Assembly: GCA_944548615.1 (NCBI GenBank)
Contig: OX155961.1
Span: 23,403,620 to 23,467,619, forward strand
Reading direction: 5' to 3'
From: Micropterix aruncella
Taxonomy: Eukaryota > Arthropoda > Insecta > Lepidoptera > Micropterigidae
DNA: 64,000 bases
The first letter of the stretch is position 1, and each line of letters opens with the position of its first letter. Made by a program: the position numbers and the translations under genes. This document shows, piece by piece, positions 31,570 to 42,495 of the stretch. The notes under the pieces are model-generated. The model ran no database searches. It saw only the letters and a program-made list of their open reading frames with translations, and was not told the origin of the DNA.

Positions 31570-33415
31570 TTACATGATGACTCTTCGAAGCGGCTTATTG
31601 AGTTGAGCTTCATTGTTGATGTTTGTTGGTGTCTCGGGAATAGATGTTATCGACAAGTTATCTTCTCCTGTCTTATACTCGGAGACTCTGTAGCTTGTTC
31701 TTCTTTGTGGGCCTTTTGCAAATGAACATTGATTGAATATTTGCGGGCAAAAGGAATTACGATCTTCATAAGGTTTTCCTTTGATTATTCTCCAGGCACG
31801 TTTATGACATCGGCAGCAATAGCAAAAGAGTATTAATATTACGGTTGCTATTGTCGTTATCGTTGAAAATGCGAATCTTTTGGAAGGGAAAGATTCGTGA
31901 TTGAGCTTATTTAATTGCTCTTCGAAGTGATTGACTGACGCTTGAGCTTCGTTGAATTCGTCGAGACGGATATTTCTTAACGGTATCGGTTGTAGTTTGA
32001 GTTCTTCTATTTTGTCTGGAATGTCGTCGCAGCAATTGAATGGAATGACGGGGACGATGTCGTCGTTTTGTTGCTTTGTTGAATTGTATTCCGCAGCGCT
32101 TATTTGAATGGCTCCTACGAAAGCGCGGCAACCTTGAGCGAGTGTCAGAAGCGAGTTGTCGTAGATCATTTCCGTTTTGAATTGTTGTCCGCAGGTGGTT
32201 TTAATCGGTAGTGGTTTAGATAGGATTATTAACCATTTATTTTTCTTTAATTCCTGAACGTTGAAGTCATCTATGGCCATGATTGTGGATTTACAATTTT
32301 CCGGGCGTAGTTTTGATATGATGTTTACTTCACAAGGCGCTTTTTCGCCAGGGTATGGGAGGATGTTGAAGCATAACAGTGTGTTATCTATCTTCTTGCA
32401 GCTGTCGATCTCGTTTGTCCTTATATACTCTCTGTTATCTTGTGATATCCCTATGTACTTTGAATCGGGTATAATGGTATGGAATAAATTTGAGGAAGGG
32501 TGTCGTGTAGGGATGGAAAATAAGTGACAAGATGTATATACTTCATTATTTGTTAAAGGAATATTTAATATGAATACCACGCGGTTTGACGTGGTGAAAC
32601 CTTTTAGAGTTATAAGATTAGCTATCTGCCCTATCGTCCTCACATTAGGCGGTGACGGCAGTATTTCATTAGAAGGTAATGAATTGGATATATTCGTCAA
32701 TTGTTCTAACAATTGCGTAGAAGATATAATTGAGGGGTGGAGTACTTTTAGCTTAGCAAAAGTTAAACTATTTTCGATGTCATTTACTTCATTACTCAAC
32801 AACATGTAAACTTCTAAGAGAGATTCACAATTGTTTAGTATTTCTACTTGGCGTGCTAAGTAATAGGCTTTTTCCTCGTTTTTGTTCAAAAAGGTTTGAA
32901 TAGATTTTAAATTGTTCTCGAGATACTGGTCATCTATCATTAATTTTCTTATAGTATGGTTGAAGCTTTTAATGACTTTTGTGGTAACGGAGATTTGCGA
33001 TCTCATTAGGGACTGTGTTTGGGTGTCATCCTTTTCTAGTTTATCTATGGCTTCGTTGAAGTATTTGCCATCATTTTCATCTAGATTTCCTGTAATCCAT
33101 TTAATAAGAGAGCCTGCTGCGTTCAATAGGTATCTCTTGCGTCTCATTGTTGTGATTCCAATATTATTGATTTTTTCATTAATCTTATTGGAGATGGATT
33201 TTAGCATTTTCGAAAGCAGTTTTTATTAGTTTTAAATCCTTATATACTATCAAGTTCCAATGATTGTTTGATACTCTTACATCATTTCCTCTTTCATAGT
33301 ATATTCCAACCGTGTTATTGAGGGGAATTATCTCCTGGCCCTTCGCCATCATCAGGATGGAGATCCTGTAATGAAAGATGAGAATTTGTTTCATCTTCTG
33401 ATTCGTCTGACTCAC
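31570..33415 (-). pseudogene. env: F-type envelope gene (env), frame-broken
   Basis: Two minus-strand frames make up this gene. The 5' piece (33415-33185) overlaps the end of pol by about 100 nt and holds the start and the N-terminal subunit segment. The main piece (33207-31570, 545 codons) holds a polybasic cleavage-type site (residues 22-25), a following hydrophobic segment, a long helical region and a C-terminal membrane anchor at about residues 445-468 with a short cytoplasmic tail. This layout matches the class I fusion proteins shared by insect errantiviruses and baculoviruses. The two pieces are in different frames and meet at 33185-33207, so a full-length protein is not encoded as it stands. 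Expression in relatives uses a spliced RNA; no splice sites are assigned here. Confidence 0.8.
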
Positions 33416-36400
33416 TGATAGGATGGGGTAAATATAATTTTACTCTGTCGAAATGAACAGGTGTGGGTTTGAAATTTTGCTTGATAATGCAAGTTGTATC
33501 ATTTTTTAAACCTAATATTTGAAAGGGACCTAGGAATCGAGGGAGTTGTTTATTATTGTCCGGATTACGGATCATAATAAGATCTCCTATTTTGAACTTG
33601 GATTCATTAATTCTATATTTGTTATCGTGATAGATCTTAGATTTCTCTTTATTATCTAATATATTCTTACGAACTATTTCAAATATACTTTTCTGCCAAT
33701 TAATTAATTCTTTCCGGTAATTGTCTTGTTGATTTGTAACTTTTGGATCTTCGTTTATCATTACGTAATTATGGAGGTTTATATCTCCATATATTACTTC
33801 AAATGGCGTGAATTTTGTGCTCGATGATCGGCAATTATTATAGGTCCTAATTATCATAGGTATTACTTCTTTTTCTTTAAGTGTAGGGTACTCTTCAGTG
33901 TAGCATCTGAGACTGTCAGCTAAAGTTCCATGTAATCTTTCTACGGCGTTACTTTGTGGATGGTGTGCCGATATAAATTTTAATTCGATGTCGTATCGGT
34001 TACAAAAAGATTTGAATTCTCTGCTAGCGAAGCAGGTGCCATTGTCTGTCGCTATTTGGGCCGGTGTGGGATGGTGAGAGAAGTATTGTATAAGTCTTGA
34101 GGTGACTTCTTTTGTGGTTTCGCCTTTTATTATATAGCATTGTGCGTATTTTGAAAAGGGATCGAGCACCGTCAGGTATTTTGTCCTGTTATATTCAAAA
34201 ACATCAACGTAAATTTTGTCAAACGGTTTCACGGGTGTATCCGTGATGGTAAGAGCCCTTCTCAAACTTTGTCGGCATATTTTTGATTTTGCACAGATTT
34301 CGCAACTACGTATATATTTGGTAATATCTCTTGTCAAGTTTTTCCAATAATATCTAGTTTTGATTTTTCGTATAGTTTCGTTTATTCCTTTATGGTAGTT
34401 ATCGTCGGCGACGTGAAATTCTCTAATTAGATCGGGAATTTCCTTAATTTTTGGAACTTCTATGTTACCTTTACAAATAATAAATTTCCTATTGCTATCG
34501 TTCCGAAAAATAAGACTTAAGATATGATCTAAGTGTATTTTATTTATAAAATTTACGTATATATTTCCTATTGGCAACTTGTCTTTGTTTTTCAGTAAAT
34601 CATTATATAGTTGGTCTGTTTTTTTCAAGTTACAGTTCAGCATATAATACTTTCGTTTTGGCAGGCTTACGCTCTCTAATTCGATTATTTCTGACTTTGG
34701 GAGTATTGGAAAATTTGGCACATCTTTTTCAATTAGTCTAGTACTGGCATCATAGGCTCCAGTGCTCGACTGAATGTGTGTTTCGGTGGCGATGTACAAT
34801 ATATTTGCATGTTTATGATGCAGTACATAAGCGTTCGAATATTCCACTGTTTTGTCATTTACAGGGGTATTAATGATTTCGCTTGTAAGTCGCGTTATGG
34901 CGTTTAGCGGTATACGCGAAAGTGCGTCTGCGTTGGTGTTAAATGCTCCAGGTTTGTATTTGACATTATAGTCGTATTCCGCTAATTTTAACCTCCATCT
35001 GCACAGCCTGCTAGCTGGATCTCTTAGATTGAAAATCCATTCTAGGGGTCGATGGTCGGTGTACAAGACGAACTTTCGTCCGTACAAATATGGCCTGTAA
35101 TGATTACACGCCCATACAATTGCCAGTAACTCGCGTTCAATTGTTGAGTAACGCGTTTCGGCGGGGTTTAGGGTACGTGAGCCGTACGCTATAGGTAGGT
35201 CTTCGCCTATTTCACCTTGACTAAGGACGGCTCCAAGGGCATGTTGGCTCGCATCCGTTGTGAGAATAAAATCTCTTTCGAAATCGGGATACTGTAGGAT
35301 AGGGGCTGATCTAAGTAATGCTTTACATCTATCGAATGATTGCATGCATTTCTCATTGAATTCGTATGTTACGTTTTTCTTGAGTAGGTTAGTGAGAGGT
35401 TTTATTATTTTAGCATAATTAGGAATAAATCTACGGTAATATCCCGTTAATCCTAGAAATTGTTTTATTTCGCGCGGAGATCGCGGTGGAGGAAAATTTA
35501 CTACTGCTTCTACCTTCGAAGGATTTGGTTTGATTCCTTCGGGTGTGATGAGATGCCCAAGATAAGCAACTTCCTTTCTTAGGAATTCGCATTTATCTGG
35601 TTGAATTTTAAGGTTGCTTTCTGCTAATCGAGTGAATACGTTTTCTAATCTTTCGAGATGCTCTTCTAGTGTCGAGGAATATACTATAATATCGTCCATA
35701 TAAATCAGACACGCTGCTCCTTGCAGTCCTGTCATTATATTATCCATAACTCTCTGGAATGTGCTAGGGCTATTGGAAAGTCCCATAGGGAGGCGGCAGT
35801 ACTCAAATTTTCCATTGTCTACTGAAAAAGCAGTTTTTTCCCGAGAACTTTCTTCTACCTGAATTTGGTGAAAACCTGAACAAAGGTCTATGGTCGAGAA
35901 ATACTTACATTTTCCTAATTGATCTAATAAATCAGTTATATTTGGAAGAGGGTATCTATCTTTAACGGTAACTTCGTTTAGTTTTCTATAGTCTATCACT
36001 ATTCTCCATTTTTGAGTTCCCGACGCATCCATCTTTTTAGGTACCACCCATACAGGACTTGACCATGGGGAAAAGCTTGGGCGTATTATACCTTGTTGTA
36101 GCATTTTGTCCATTTGAGTTTTTACCTCTTGTTTGTGAGCGTGTGGGTATCTATAACTTTTCGTAAATATTGGTTTGGCATCTCCGGTGTTTATCTCGTG
36201 TTTAACCTGACTCGTGAAAGTTAATTTATCTCCTTCTAAATAAAATATATCTGAGAAGCTCTGCCATAATCGTGTAAGTTTGTCGCGTTCCTCACTATTT
36301 AAATGCTCGGTTCGCAAGTTCCTTTTTACTTCCTGCATTCTGTCTATCCTTACAGTTTCACTTTCGTCTATTGTGTTCATATTATGAATGAACTGGGCGT

Positions 36401-37652
36401 CCTCAACGAGTTGAAGCTCTAACGGCGGAATTTCTACCTGCTCGTATTCTTCGCTCGTGTTGACTATTGTTGTTAGAAAGGTGTTATCTTTTACACTGAC
36501 TAGGGCAGCGGGTATCTTAATTTTACCTGTTGTGAAATATTCACTGGGAGCTACTCGTTCATCGAGCTGTCTACCTTTTATAAGTTTTTTGTGTGCGGGC
36601 TCATTTATGGTGCTATTTATAGCTATCGGAATCTTACTTGTTCCTACCATATGAGTTTTCGCAAAGGTCGCTTGAGGGCTAGGGCGATAACCGTTTAAAT
36701 CTAAATTTTTGTGCTCATTTATAGCTACTGGAACTTTATTTGTTCTTGCTTCTTGAGTTTTCACAAAGGTCGCTTTAGGGCTAGGGCGATAACCGTTTAA
36801 ATTTAATTTTGTGTGCTCATTTATAGCTACTGGAACTTTATTTGTTCTTGCTTCTTGAGTTTTCACAAAGGTCGCTTTAGGGCTAGGGCGATAACCGTTT
36901 AAATTTAATTTTGTGTGCTCATTTATAGCTACTGGAATCTTACTTGTTCCTGCTTCATGAGTCTTCACAAAGGTCGCTTTAGGGCTAGGGCGATAACCGT
37001 TTAAATCTAATTGCGGACACATGTATGTACCGTCGGGAAGGTGTGTTTTAATTTTATGTATTTGTACCGATCGAGGTTCTACATTTATTATTGTAGTTTC
37101 GTTTTCGGTAGTTTTAGATTTTTGCAATAATTTTTCATCGTTTTTTGTTGATGTAGGTTGCACAATGTTAGTTTCTGCTGTTGCATCATCATTAATTTTA
37201 GTATTATTTTTATCATTCTCTGTGCGTAATTTTAATATTTTAAAACTAGTGTGGAGGATTTCATTGGGTATATCTATCGAACAATTAAATTTTTTCAAGA
37301 AATCTAAACCAATTATTCCATCATATTGGATATTGAGGTTACATACAAACATTTTCATTTCTTGCCCTGTTGAATTTATATCAGTTACATAGCTATGGTG
37401 TATGCGGGTATTCTGACCTGTAACTCCACCAACTAGTATATTTTCTGGTATTAGTTTAGCTCCTTTTGGGACGACGTGTTCCTTGCAAAGAGTGATCGCG
37501 GAACCTGAGTCGACTAGGTAACGATGATTTCGCGAATCTAAAATATGATATAGTGAACGAGATGGGATTATTGAAATGTCGTACTTTCTTGTGGGGTTTG
37601 ATGATCTTGTTCGCTTTGAGGAAGTTCGATCAATACTTCCTCGCTCAATTCG
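33315..37652 (-). CDS. pol: pol polyprotein (protease, RT, RNase H, integrase)
   Basis: Read in the -1 frame relative to gag from 37652; the first ATG of the frame is only at 37358, inside the protease, so frameshifting is the likely entry. Order: aspartic protease with DSG at about 37511-37503 and an IIGLDFL motif; a linker with four 34-residue tandem repeats; reverse transcriptase with YMDD near 35700; RNase H with TDASQHALG near 35260; integrase with an HHCC zinc domain near 34300, a TDNG catalytic Asp near 34050 and a GPF-type C-terminal module near 33520. No stop codon interrupts about 1445 codons. The gene ends about 100 nt inside the env start region. The catalytic residues I can see are all present. 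Confidence 0.93.
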   Translation of the reverse strand, partial: RIERGSIDRTSSKRTRSSNPTRKYDISIIPSRSLYHILDSRNHRYLVDSGSAITLCKEHVVPKGAKLIPENILVGGVTGQNTRIHHSYVTDINSTGQEMKMFVCNLNIQYDGIIGLDFLKKFNCSIDIPNEILHTSFKILKLRTENDKNNTKINDDATAETNIVQPTSTKNDEKLLQKSKTTENETTIINVEPRSVQIHKIKTHLPDGTYMCPQLDLNGYRPSPKATFVKTHEAGTSKIPVAINEHTKLNLNGYRPSPKATFVKTQEARTNKVPVAINEHTKLNLNGYRPSPKATFVKTQEARTNKVPVAINEHKNLDLNGYRPSPQATFAKTHMVGTSKIPIAINSTINEPAHKKLIKGRQLDERVAPSEYFTTGKIKIPAALVSVKDNTFLTTIVNTSEEYEQVEIPPLELQLVEDAQFIHNMNTIDESETVRIDRMQEVKRNLRTEHLNSEERDKLTRLWQSFSDIFYLEGDKLTFTSQVKHEINTGDAKPIFTKSYRYPHAHKQEVKTQMDKMLQQGIIRPSFSPWSSPVWVVPKKMDASGTQKWRIVIDYRKLNEVTVKDRYPLPNITDLLDQLGKCKYFSTIDLCSGFHQIQVEESSREKTAFSVDNGKFEYCRLPMGLSNSPSTFQRVMDNIMTGLQGAACLIYMDDIIVYSSTLEEHLERLENVFTRLAESNLKIQPDKCEFLRKEVAYLGHLITPEGIKPNPSKVEAVVNFPPPRSPREIKQFLGLTGYYRRFIPNYAKIIKPLTNLLKKNVTYEFNEKCMQSFDRCKALLRSAPILQYPDFERDFILTTDASQHALGAVLSQGEIGEDLPIAYGSRTLNPAETRYSTIERELLAIVWACNHYRPYLYGRKFVLYTDHRPLEWIFNLRDPASRLCRWRLKLAEYDYNVKYKPGAFNTNADALSRIPLNAITRLTSEIINTPVNDKTVEYSNAYVLHHKHANILYIATETHIQSSTGAYDASTRLIEKDVPNFPILPKSEIIELESVSLPKRKYYMLNCNLKKTDQLYNDLLKNKDKLPIGNIYVNFINKIHLDHILSLIFRNDSNRKFIICKGNIEVPKIKEIPDLIREFHVADDNYHKGINETIRKIKTRYYWKNLTRDITKYIRSCEICAKSKICRQSLRRALTITDTPVKPFDKIYVDVFEYNRTKYLTVLDPFSKYAQCYIIKGETTKEVTSRLIQYFSHHPTPAQIATDNGTCFASREFKSFCNRYDIELKFISAHHPQSNAVERLHGTLADSLRCYTEEYPTLKEKEVIPMIIRTYNNCRSSSTKFTPFEVIYGDINLHNYVMINEDPKVTNQQDNYRKELINWQKSIFEIVRKNILDNKEKSKIYHDNKYRINESKFKIGDLIMIRNPDNNKQLPRFLGPFQILGLKNDTTCIIKQNFKPTPVHFDRVKLYLPHPISESDESEDETNSHLSLQDLHPDDGEGPGDNSPQ
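36620..37020 (-). repeat. Four 102-bp tandem repeats inside pol
   Basis: The DNA word AGGGCTAGGGCGATAACCG occurs at 36675, 36777, 36879 and 36981, exactly 102 bp apart. Each encodes a 34-residue unit (NGYRPSPKATFVKT..., then VPVAINEH). They lie between protease and reverse transcriptase. The two middle units are nearly identical. Confidence 0.92.
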
Positions 37653-38524
37653 TTTAAATTATTTGCTCGGTGTATAACCGAGTTCCTTGACTGTTGAATG
37701 ACATCCCTAGGTTGGGATACAAAAGGCCGTGGTCCGTTGTGAGTGGGGTTCCTTTGTTGGGGAATCCCGTTCATATTTCTATTATGACTTTGTGTCGACG
37801 CTGGGGGGTTGATGTTATGATTCTGGCGCCGATAACAATCGTTGAAAGAGTGGCCTGGCTTTTTGCAATAACCACAATATTTGGAAGTGGACCTTGTTTC
37901 GGTTTTAAAATTTTTCGGAATGATTTGGGAGGGCTTTTGAATATTTTCGCGTATATTGACGCTTCTAAATGATTTTAGGAATTGCAGATTTTCCTCCTCT
38001 GCAAGCATAGAAGTTGCTTCTTCTATACTTTGTGGGCGTTGAGATCTTAGGATTTGTCCCATCGGATCGTTTAAGCCTGAAAGGATGGTTTTTAGACCGA
38101 TTTTCTCGTTTCTCTGGTTCATTGCGTGTTTCATCTCAATATCTAGGCTATCGTCTAACGCTGTGCAATTTCTGATTTTCGTAAGAAGCAACTGCACGCG
38201 CTGTACGTATGATCGCGGATTTTCGCTTGATTTTTGAAAACTGTTAGTTAGCTCTCTTAAAAGTGACTCGACGTCACGTGTATCACCAAAGTGTGAAAGC
38301 AAGAGTTGTTTGATGTCCTGCCAGTTACTGAGGGCTCTAGAGGATATAAACTGTCTTGCTTCACCTATTAATTTTGATTTTATCAGGAATGGAATGTGGC
38401 TTTCGTTGCCTTCTGGCATATAATCGATAGCGTGATCGCAGGCTGATATAAAATCATGTAATGTCGCTTGATCGCCAGAGAACTCTGGGATAAAGTTGGT
38501 TAAATCCCTGGCTGTGAATGCCAT
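37568..38524 (-). CDS. gag: gag polyprotein, 318 aa
   Basis: Structural protein that packages the element RNA. It starts at ATG 38522-38524, about 290 nt from the 5' LTR, and stops at TAA 37568-37570. The N-terminal and middle parts match the helical gag capsid of Ty3/gypsy elements (YVQRVQLLLTKIRN, MLAEEENLQFL). Near the C-terminus there is one zinc knuckle (CGYCKKPGHSFNDC, Cys-x2-Cys-x4-His-x4-Cys). The last 30 codons overlap pol and contain the frameshift signal. No stop interrupts the frame. Confidence 0.92.
   Translation of the reverse strand: MAFTARDLTNFIPEFSGDQATLHDFISACDHAIDYMPEGNESHIPFLIKSKLIGEARQFISSRALSNWQDIKQLLLSHFGDTRDVESLLRELTNSFQKSSENPRSYVQRVQLLLTKIRNCTALDDSLDIEMKHAMNQRNEKIGLKTILSGLNDPMGQILRSQRPQSIEEATSMLAEEENLQFLKSFRSVNIRENIQKPSQIIPKNFKTETRSTSKYCGYCKKPGHSFNDCYRRQNHNINPPASTQSHNRNMNGIPQQRNPTHNGPRPFVSQPRDVIQQSRNSVIHRANNLNELSEEVLIELPQSEQDHQTPQESTTFQ
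37618..37658 (-). promoter_or_regulatory. Programmed -1 frameshift signal (slippery site + hairpin)
   Basis: In the RNA sense: TTTAAAC (37658 to 37652) lies in the gag frame as T TTA AAC. It is followed by a 9-nt spacer (37651-37643) and a perfect 8-bp stem GAGGAAGT/ACTTCCTC (37642-37635 and 37625-37618) with a 9-nt loop. The pol frame has a stop (TAA) just before the heptamer and is open from there on. Both sites and their phase are exactly as expected for -1 frameshifting. Confidence 0.85.
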
Positions 38525-38796
38525 GTCTTTAAATGCACAATTAAAATTTAAAAAATATAATTCCTTTACAAAAGGGTTGATATGAAGGTTGATGTAGTTT
38601 TAAGGGGAGGAATGAGACATTCGGGGAAAAACAAGGGAATCAAAGTACTAGTAGATTCACTTACTTGATGGCAAATAGAATTGCCGTTAACATCTTTGAA
38701 GTTCTTCTGGTTCAGTATCTGCGACTCGAGTAGAAGTCTACTGGTGCTGGGTCTTCAGGTAAGGGGCCGCTGATGATTTTCGCACCTCGCAGATAA

Positions 38797-38814
38797 ATCG
38801 TACCGAGTGCGCCA
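38797..38814 (-). other. Primer-binding site, tRNA-Ser-like
   Basis: One base inside the 5' LTR, the minus strand reads TGGCGCACTCGGTACGAT. The first seven bases and most of the rest match the 3' end of an insect tRNA-Ser, the primer used by several errantiviruses (family knowledge). A few mismatches remain. Confidence 0.6.
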
Positions 38815-38815
38815 A

Positions 38816-39530
38816 TTTTAGGTTTCACTGAGTTTATTTATTAAAAAAAAATATATTTTTATTCAATTACTTAAAGATTACAATGATTACAATTTTCAGT
38901 AAGTGCTACTTTAATACTAAGCTCCTCGAGACGACACGTATCGTCCGATGCAAATGAATGTCTGCCCTCATGGAGTCGGTGACCTCCTTTTATAGGGACG
39001 CTACTTATTCTCCTATTTAAATTACACAATGCTACGAAGTGCCTACGCGGGCGTCGTATCCAGACTCGGGCTGGAAGGGAAGGATATTTGATCAGGTGGT
39101 CGGCTGAGGCGAGCGTCTACGCTAGCCCAAATAAATATGGTAACAATCGAATAGAAAAGAATAGACTTTGAAAGAATGGATTCTAATACAATTGTTTGAA
39201 AAGGAAGTGATATTCTTTATCGTACTGATTGCGTGGTCTGAGGAGTAATGTTATAATATTCCTATTTCATATGCTTCTACATTATAATCATAATAATATT
39301 CATATTAATAATAACTATCCTTAAGGACCGATTGTGCGAAAGGATAATACATCATTCGTAACATATTACTATCGGTAAAGCAACAATCGAACTGATATTA
39401 TGATTCACCTTAAATCTACCTAACTACTTATGATAGAGACGATGTTCGTTGGTAGATCGAGGCGAGCGTTGATCTGCAAATAGGGTGCAAATATCTTAGA
39501 GGGTCGGTCGTAGCTGGTGACGTCGTAACA
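38816..39530 (-). repeat. 5' LTR (715 bp)
   Basis: Offset from the 3' LTR by exactly 8013 bp throughout. I saw no difference in the stretches compared, which covered most of it. It supplies the element promoter. Confidence 0.92.
38986..38994 (-). promoter_or_regulatory. TATA box of the 5' LTR
   Basis: TATAAAAGG on the minus strand, followed about 20-30 nt downstream by ATGAGGGCAGACATTCATTT, a plausible start region. It is duplicated in the 3' LTR at 30973-30981. Confidence 0.65.
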
Positions 39531-39779
39531 GTCATATAATTTCTTCTAAAATAAGTTACTAACATCCATTTCTGTTACAGAAACCATCCTCCTATACTTA
39601 TTACATCCAAGGGCATACAATAATTCGGCTGCAATAACTAAGAACATCATAAGTTATCAATTGCGGAAACAGGTGCTGCTGCCCTAAGTATTTAAAGAGG
39701 ACATTAACTATCGTTAAAATGTTTCTGGTCCACCAGGACCCCAGATAAGTAACTTTCCATGAATCTAATTTTATATATT

Positions 39780-39935
<156 letters not shown>

Positions 39936-40259
39936 ATAAGGTTTGTAAAGAAATCCGTTTACAGGATGATGTTTTTATTTAAAATAAAATTAGTAAAAGC
40001 TACTTAAAAAGTAGCGAAGGAAATCCCAGCTTGTATTGGGAAATGCTTATTTTTGAATGAGATATACTTACGGATGTGCACGACTTTCGACGGTGCAATG
40101 TAAGTTTAAAGGTCCTTTTGCAGTCGACTAACGATCACTATTCATCCATATATCTCATAAATAGGGCTTATCCTTATGCAACACAAAATGCCTTCAATTG
40201 AGACGAATTAAGTGAAAAAATAAAAAATAAGACTATTGATCACTTCGGCAAAGCCGTTT

Positions 40260-40730
40260 TCTAAATGAAAGTGACATTACGAAATAATTCAAATTTCGAA
40301 TTTGCACGATATATGCCAACTTTCATGGTAGTCGGTCAAACGGTGACGAAGTCTATTAAGCTCAAACAGATATACCAACATCCATTGTTTTACACTCACA
40401 TTTGTACGTATTTATGTACGTATTGGCGACCCTTCTGCGCCAGAAACATACAGGTTGTGCTGAGAGGATTGTCCTGCGAAACTAATAGAAATTTATTTTT
40501 CCACCTAAAATAACATTATTAATGAATGTATTTATTATAAAGGACTGATTGATTATAAAACTCTTTAATTCAACCAATGAAAACAAAAATAACTTTCAAT
40601 TATTAGTACCATCTATCGCATTTCTGTATAGGCTGATTAACAGAAATAATACGGAGAGATAGAGTGGCATCTAATAATCTATCTGAACATAAAACTGCGT
40701 AATTATTACGTATCAAACTATTATTATATC
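40260..40730 (+). repeat. Dispersed repeat, copy 1 (mate 46490-46860)
   Basis: From CTTCTGCGCCAGAAACATAC (40430) to the AATTATTACG words (40700) it matches 46558-46850 in order and orientation. Shared words include GCGAAACTAATAG.AATTTA, GGACTGATT and TGTATAGGCTGATTA. 40295-40330 is also a diverged unit of the 28.8-30.2 kb tandem repeat. Non-coding. Confidence 0.55.
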
Positions 40731-42270
40731 ATTAGTTAACTGTTTATACGACAGCCCAACCAAATAAAAAGAATAATGTTTTCAAGGTTCATCTATGTAT
40801 GTTTTCCCTTTTTTATTCCACTATTACTTCTAAACGCTTGAATAGACTTAGAAGTGTATGGTTTTGTTAGAATCGTTGTGTCATCTTGAATGGCGTAGGG
40901 TACATTAACTGTCCAAATATCAAGTAGTTGTCTAAATGTCAAATGTCAATAAATTAACATAAATATATCCTGTTTCGTGTCAAATAAAAGGTCTGATTGA
41001 ATACATCTCGGAAATGTACATGTATATATCTATATGAATAAATACACAAACTAAAAATATTTCATAAAATTGCGTTCAAAAAAATATGTAAAAAAAAGTA
41101 CAATACTTGACTTTCTGTATCGGCAGTCGTCTTTTTTATCCTTTTAATATATTTACTCGTTCTTTTCTTTATTTACATACTCTTATTTGATAACATATAC
41201 CTATTAATGTATTAAATGCAGTGAACCGTGCAGTCACTTTCACACTGTTGAATTTACACTGAAAATAAATGATATGGTTCGATAGTTTTTCAACTCCTTT
41301 AGAAGCTAGGTACACAAATTAAAATTGACATTTTTATGTAAATATATCAAGATAATGAGACCTACGATTTAAAAATTTGTTTTATAGGAGTGTCTAGAGC
41401 GCCATCTATAGTGCGCCGACATACTTACATATCCTTAACGCTGCCAAATTGAACGTAAGAGGATATTTAACAATATTTCAGTGCTATCTATACGTTGCGT
41501 TTTGTAGTAAAATCGTAGCTGCCAAAGCGTAGTACGACATTGAGCAATCTAATCAATATAATCAATGGTCATCCATTGAAGAGGCCTAAGTCGTATTTGT
41601 TTAGTATATTTTGCAAGTGGAAGTCAGAATTTATATTGACCTATATAAATATCTTGTCGATTGCTTTCTATCTACGATTCAACTGGCATCCTAGGAATAT
41701 ATAACTTAATGAAGAGTTTGAGCAGACTGCGCACTTTACTATTTCAGCGAATGAAATATTCATATCGAATTGACTGCCAGTTTTCGGATTACGGCATTGA
41801 AACGATATTGCGGATTTTATGAATCGAATTTCTATTTTATTGCTTGGAAATCACGTACTAACGTATTTGTAGAATTATCCGCAATTGCGGGCTTACATTT
41901 AATGTTAAGTTAAGTAATGTTAATAGGTATAAGATATATTTATATAATCTCACTCGGATTTAAAGCGCCAATATGTTTTTTTATTATTTTAGTTATATTT
42001 TGATTCTCTGGCAGAACCAAATACCTTAAATATTAATGGATTATTGGAAAATAAGTGTATTAACGTATTTATTGTACAATCGCCATTGGATGGTTTAAAT
42101 TTAATGTATAATCCTAGGATATACTAATAATTTCACTCAGATATTAACCGCAAATATTTTAATATTTTTTGTTTTATTTCTGGAAGACTACAAATGGCAA
42201 ACAATTATTTTAATATATTTATAGTTTAACCGACAATTTCTGGTTGAATTTAATGATTAGTCCTAGAATA
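40730..42270. other. Unassigned AT-rich stretch
   Basis: No gene, RNA or terminal repeat recognised. 41400-41700 contains a CGCCATCTATAGTGCGCCGA word of the type found in several insect repeats. Confidence 0.4.
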
Positions 42271-42275
42271 TATTA

Positions 42276-42495
42276 TATCCTACTAATATTATAAACGCGA
42301 AAGTTTGTTTGTATGTTTGTTACTCTTTCACGCAAAAACTACTCAATGGATTTTGATGAAACTTTACAATAATATAGCTTACACATCAGAATACCACATA
42401 GGCTATAATTTATAAATATATATAGTTTTCTATCATCATTATCATAAGTTTCCATCACAACGCGGGTGAAACCTCTGGGCGTAGCTAGTATAATA
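42276..42495 (+). mobile_element. Short RTE/SINE-like repeat (CCTACTAATATTATAAA type)
   Basis: From TCCTACTAATATTATAAACG, through ACTCTTTCACGCAAAAACTA and ATAGGCTATAATTT, to GGGCGTAGCTAGTATAAT. This is a very common insect repeat, widespread in moths and aphids (from memory). Non-coding. Confidence 0.65.

Larger units (their letters stand above)
30803..39530 (-). mobile_element. Errantivirus-like LTR element (gag-pol-env), full length
   Basis: 8.73 kb on the minus strand between LTRs 38816-39530 (5') and 30803-31517 (3'), with GTCA (possibly GTCAT) duplicated at 30799-30802 and 39531-39534. The order LTR, gag, pol, env, LTR and an F-type envelope place it among insect errantivirus-like Ty3/gypsy elements. 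The LTRs appear identical, so the insertion is recent. Env is frame-disrupted. Confidence 0.92.
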
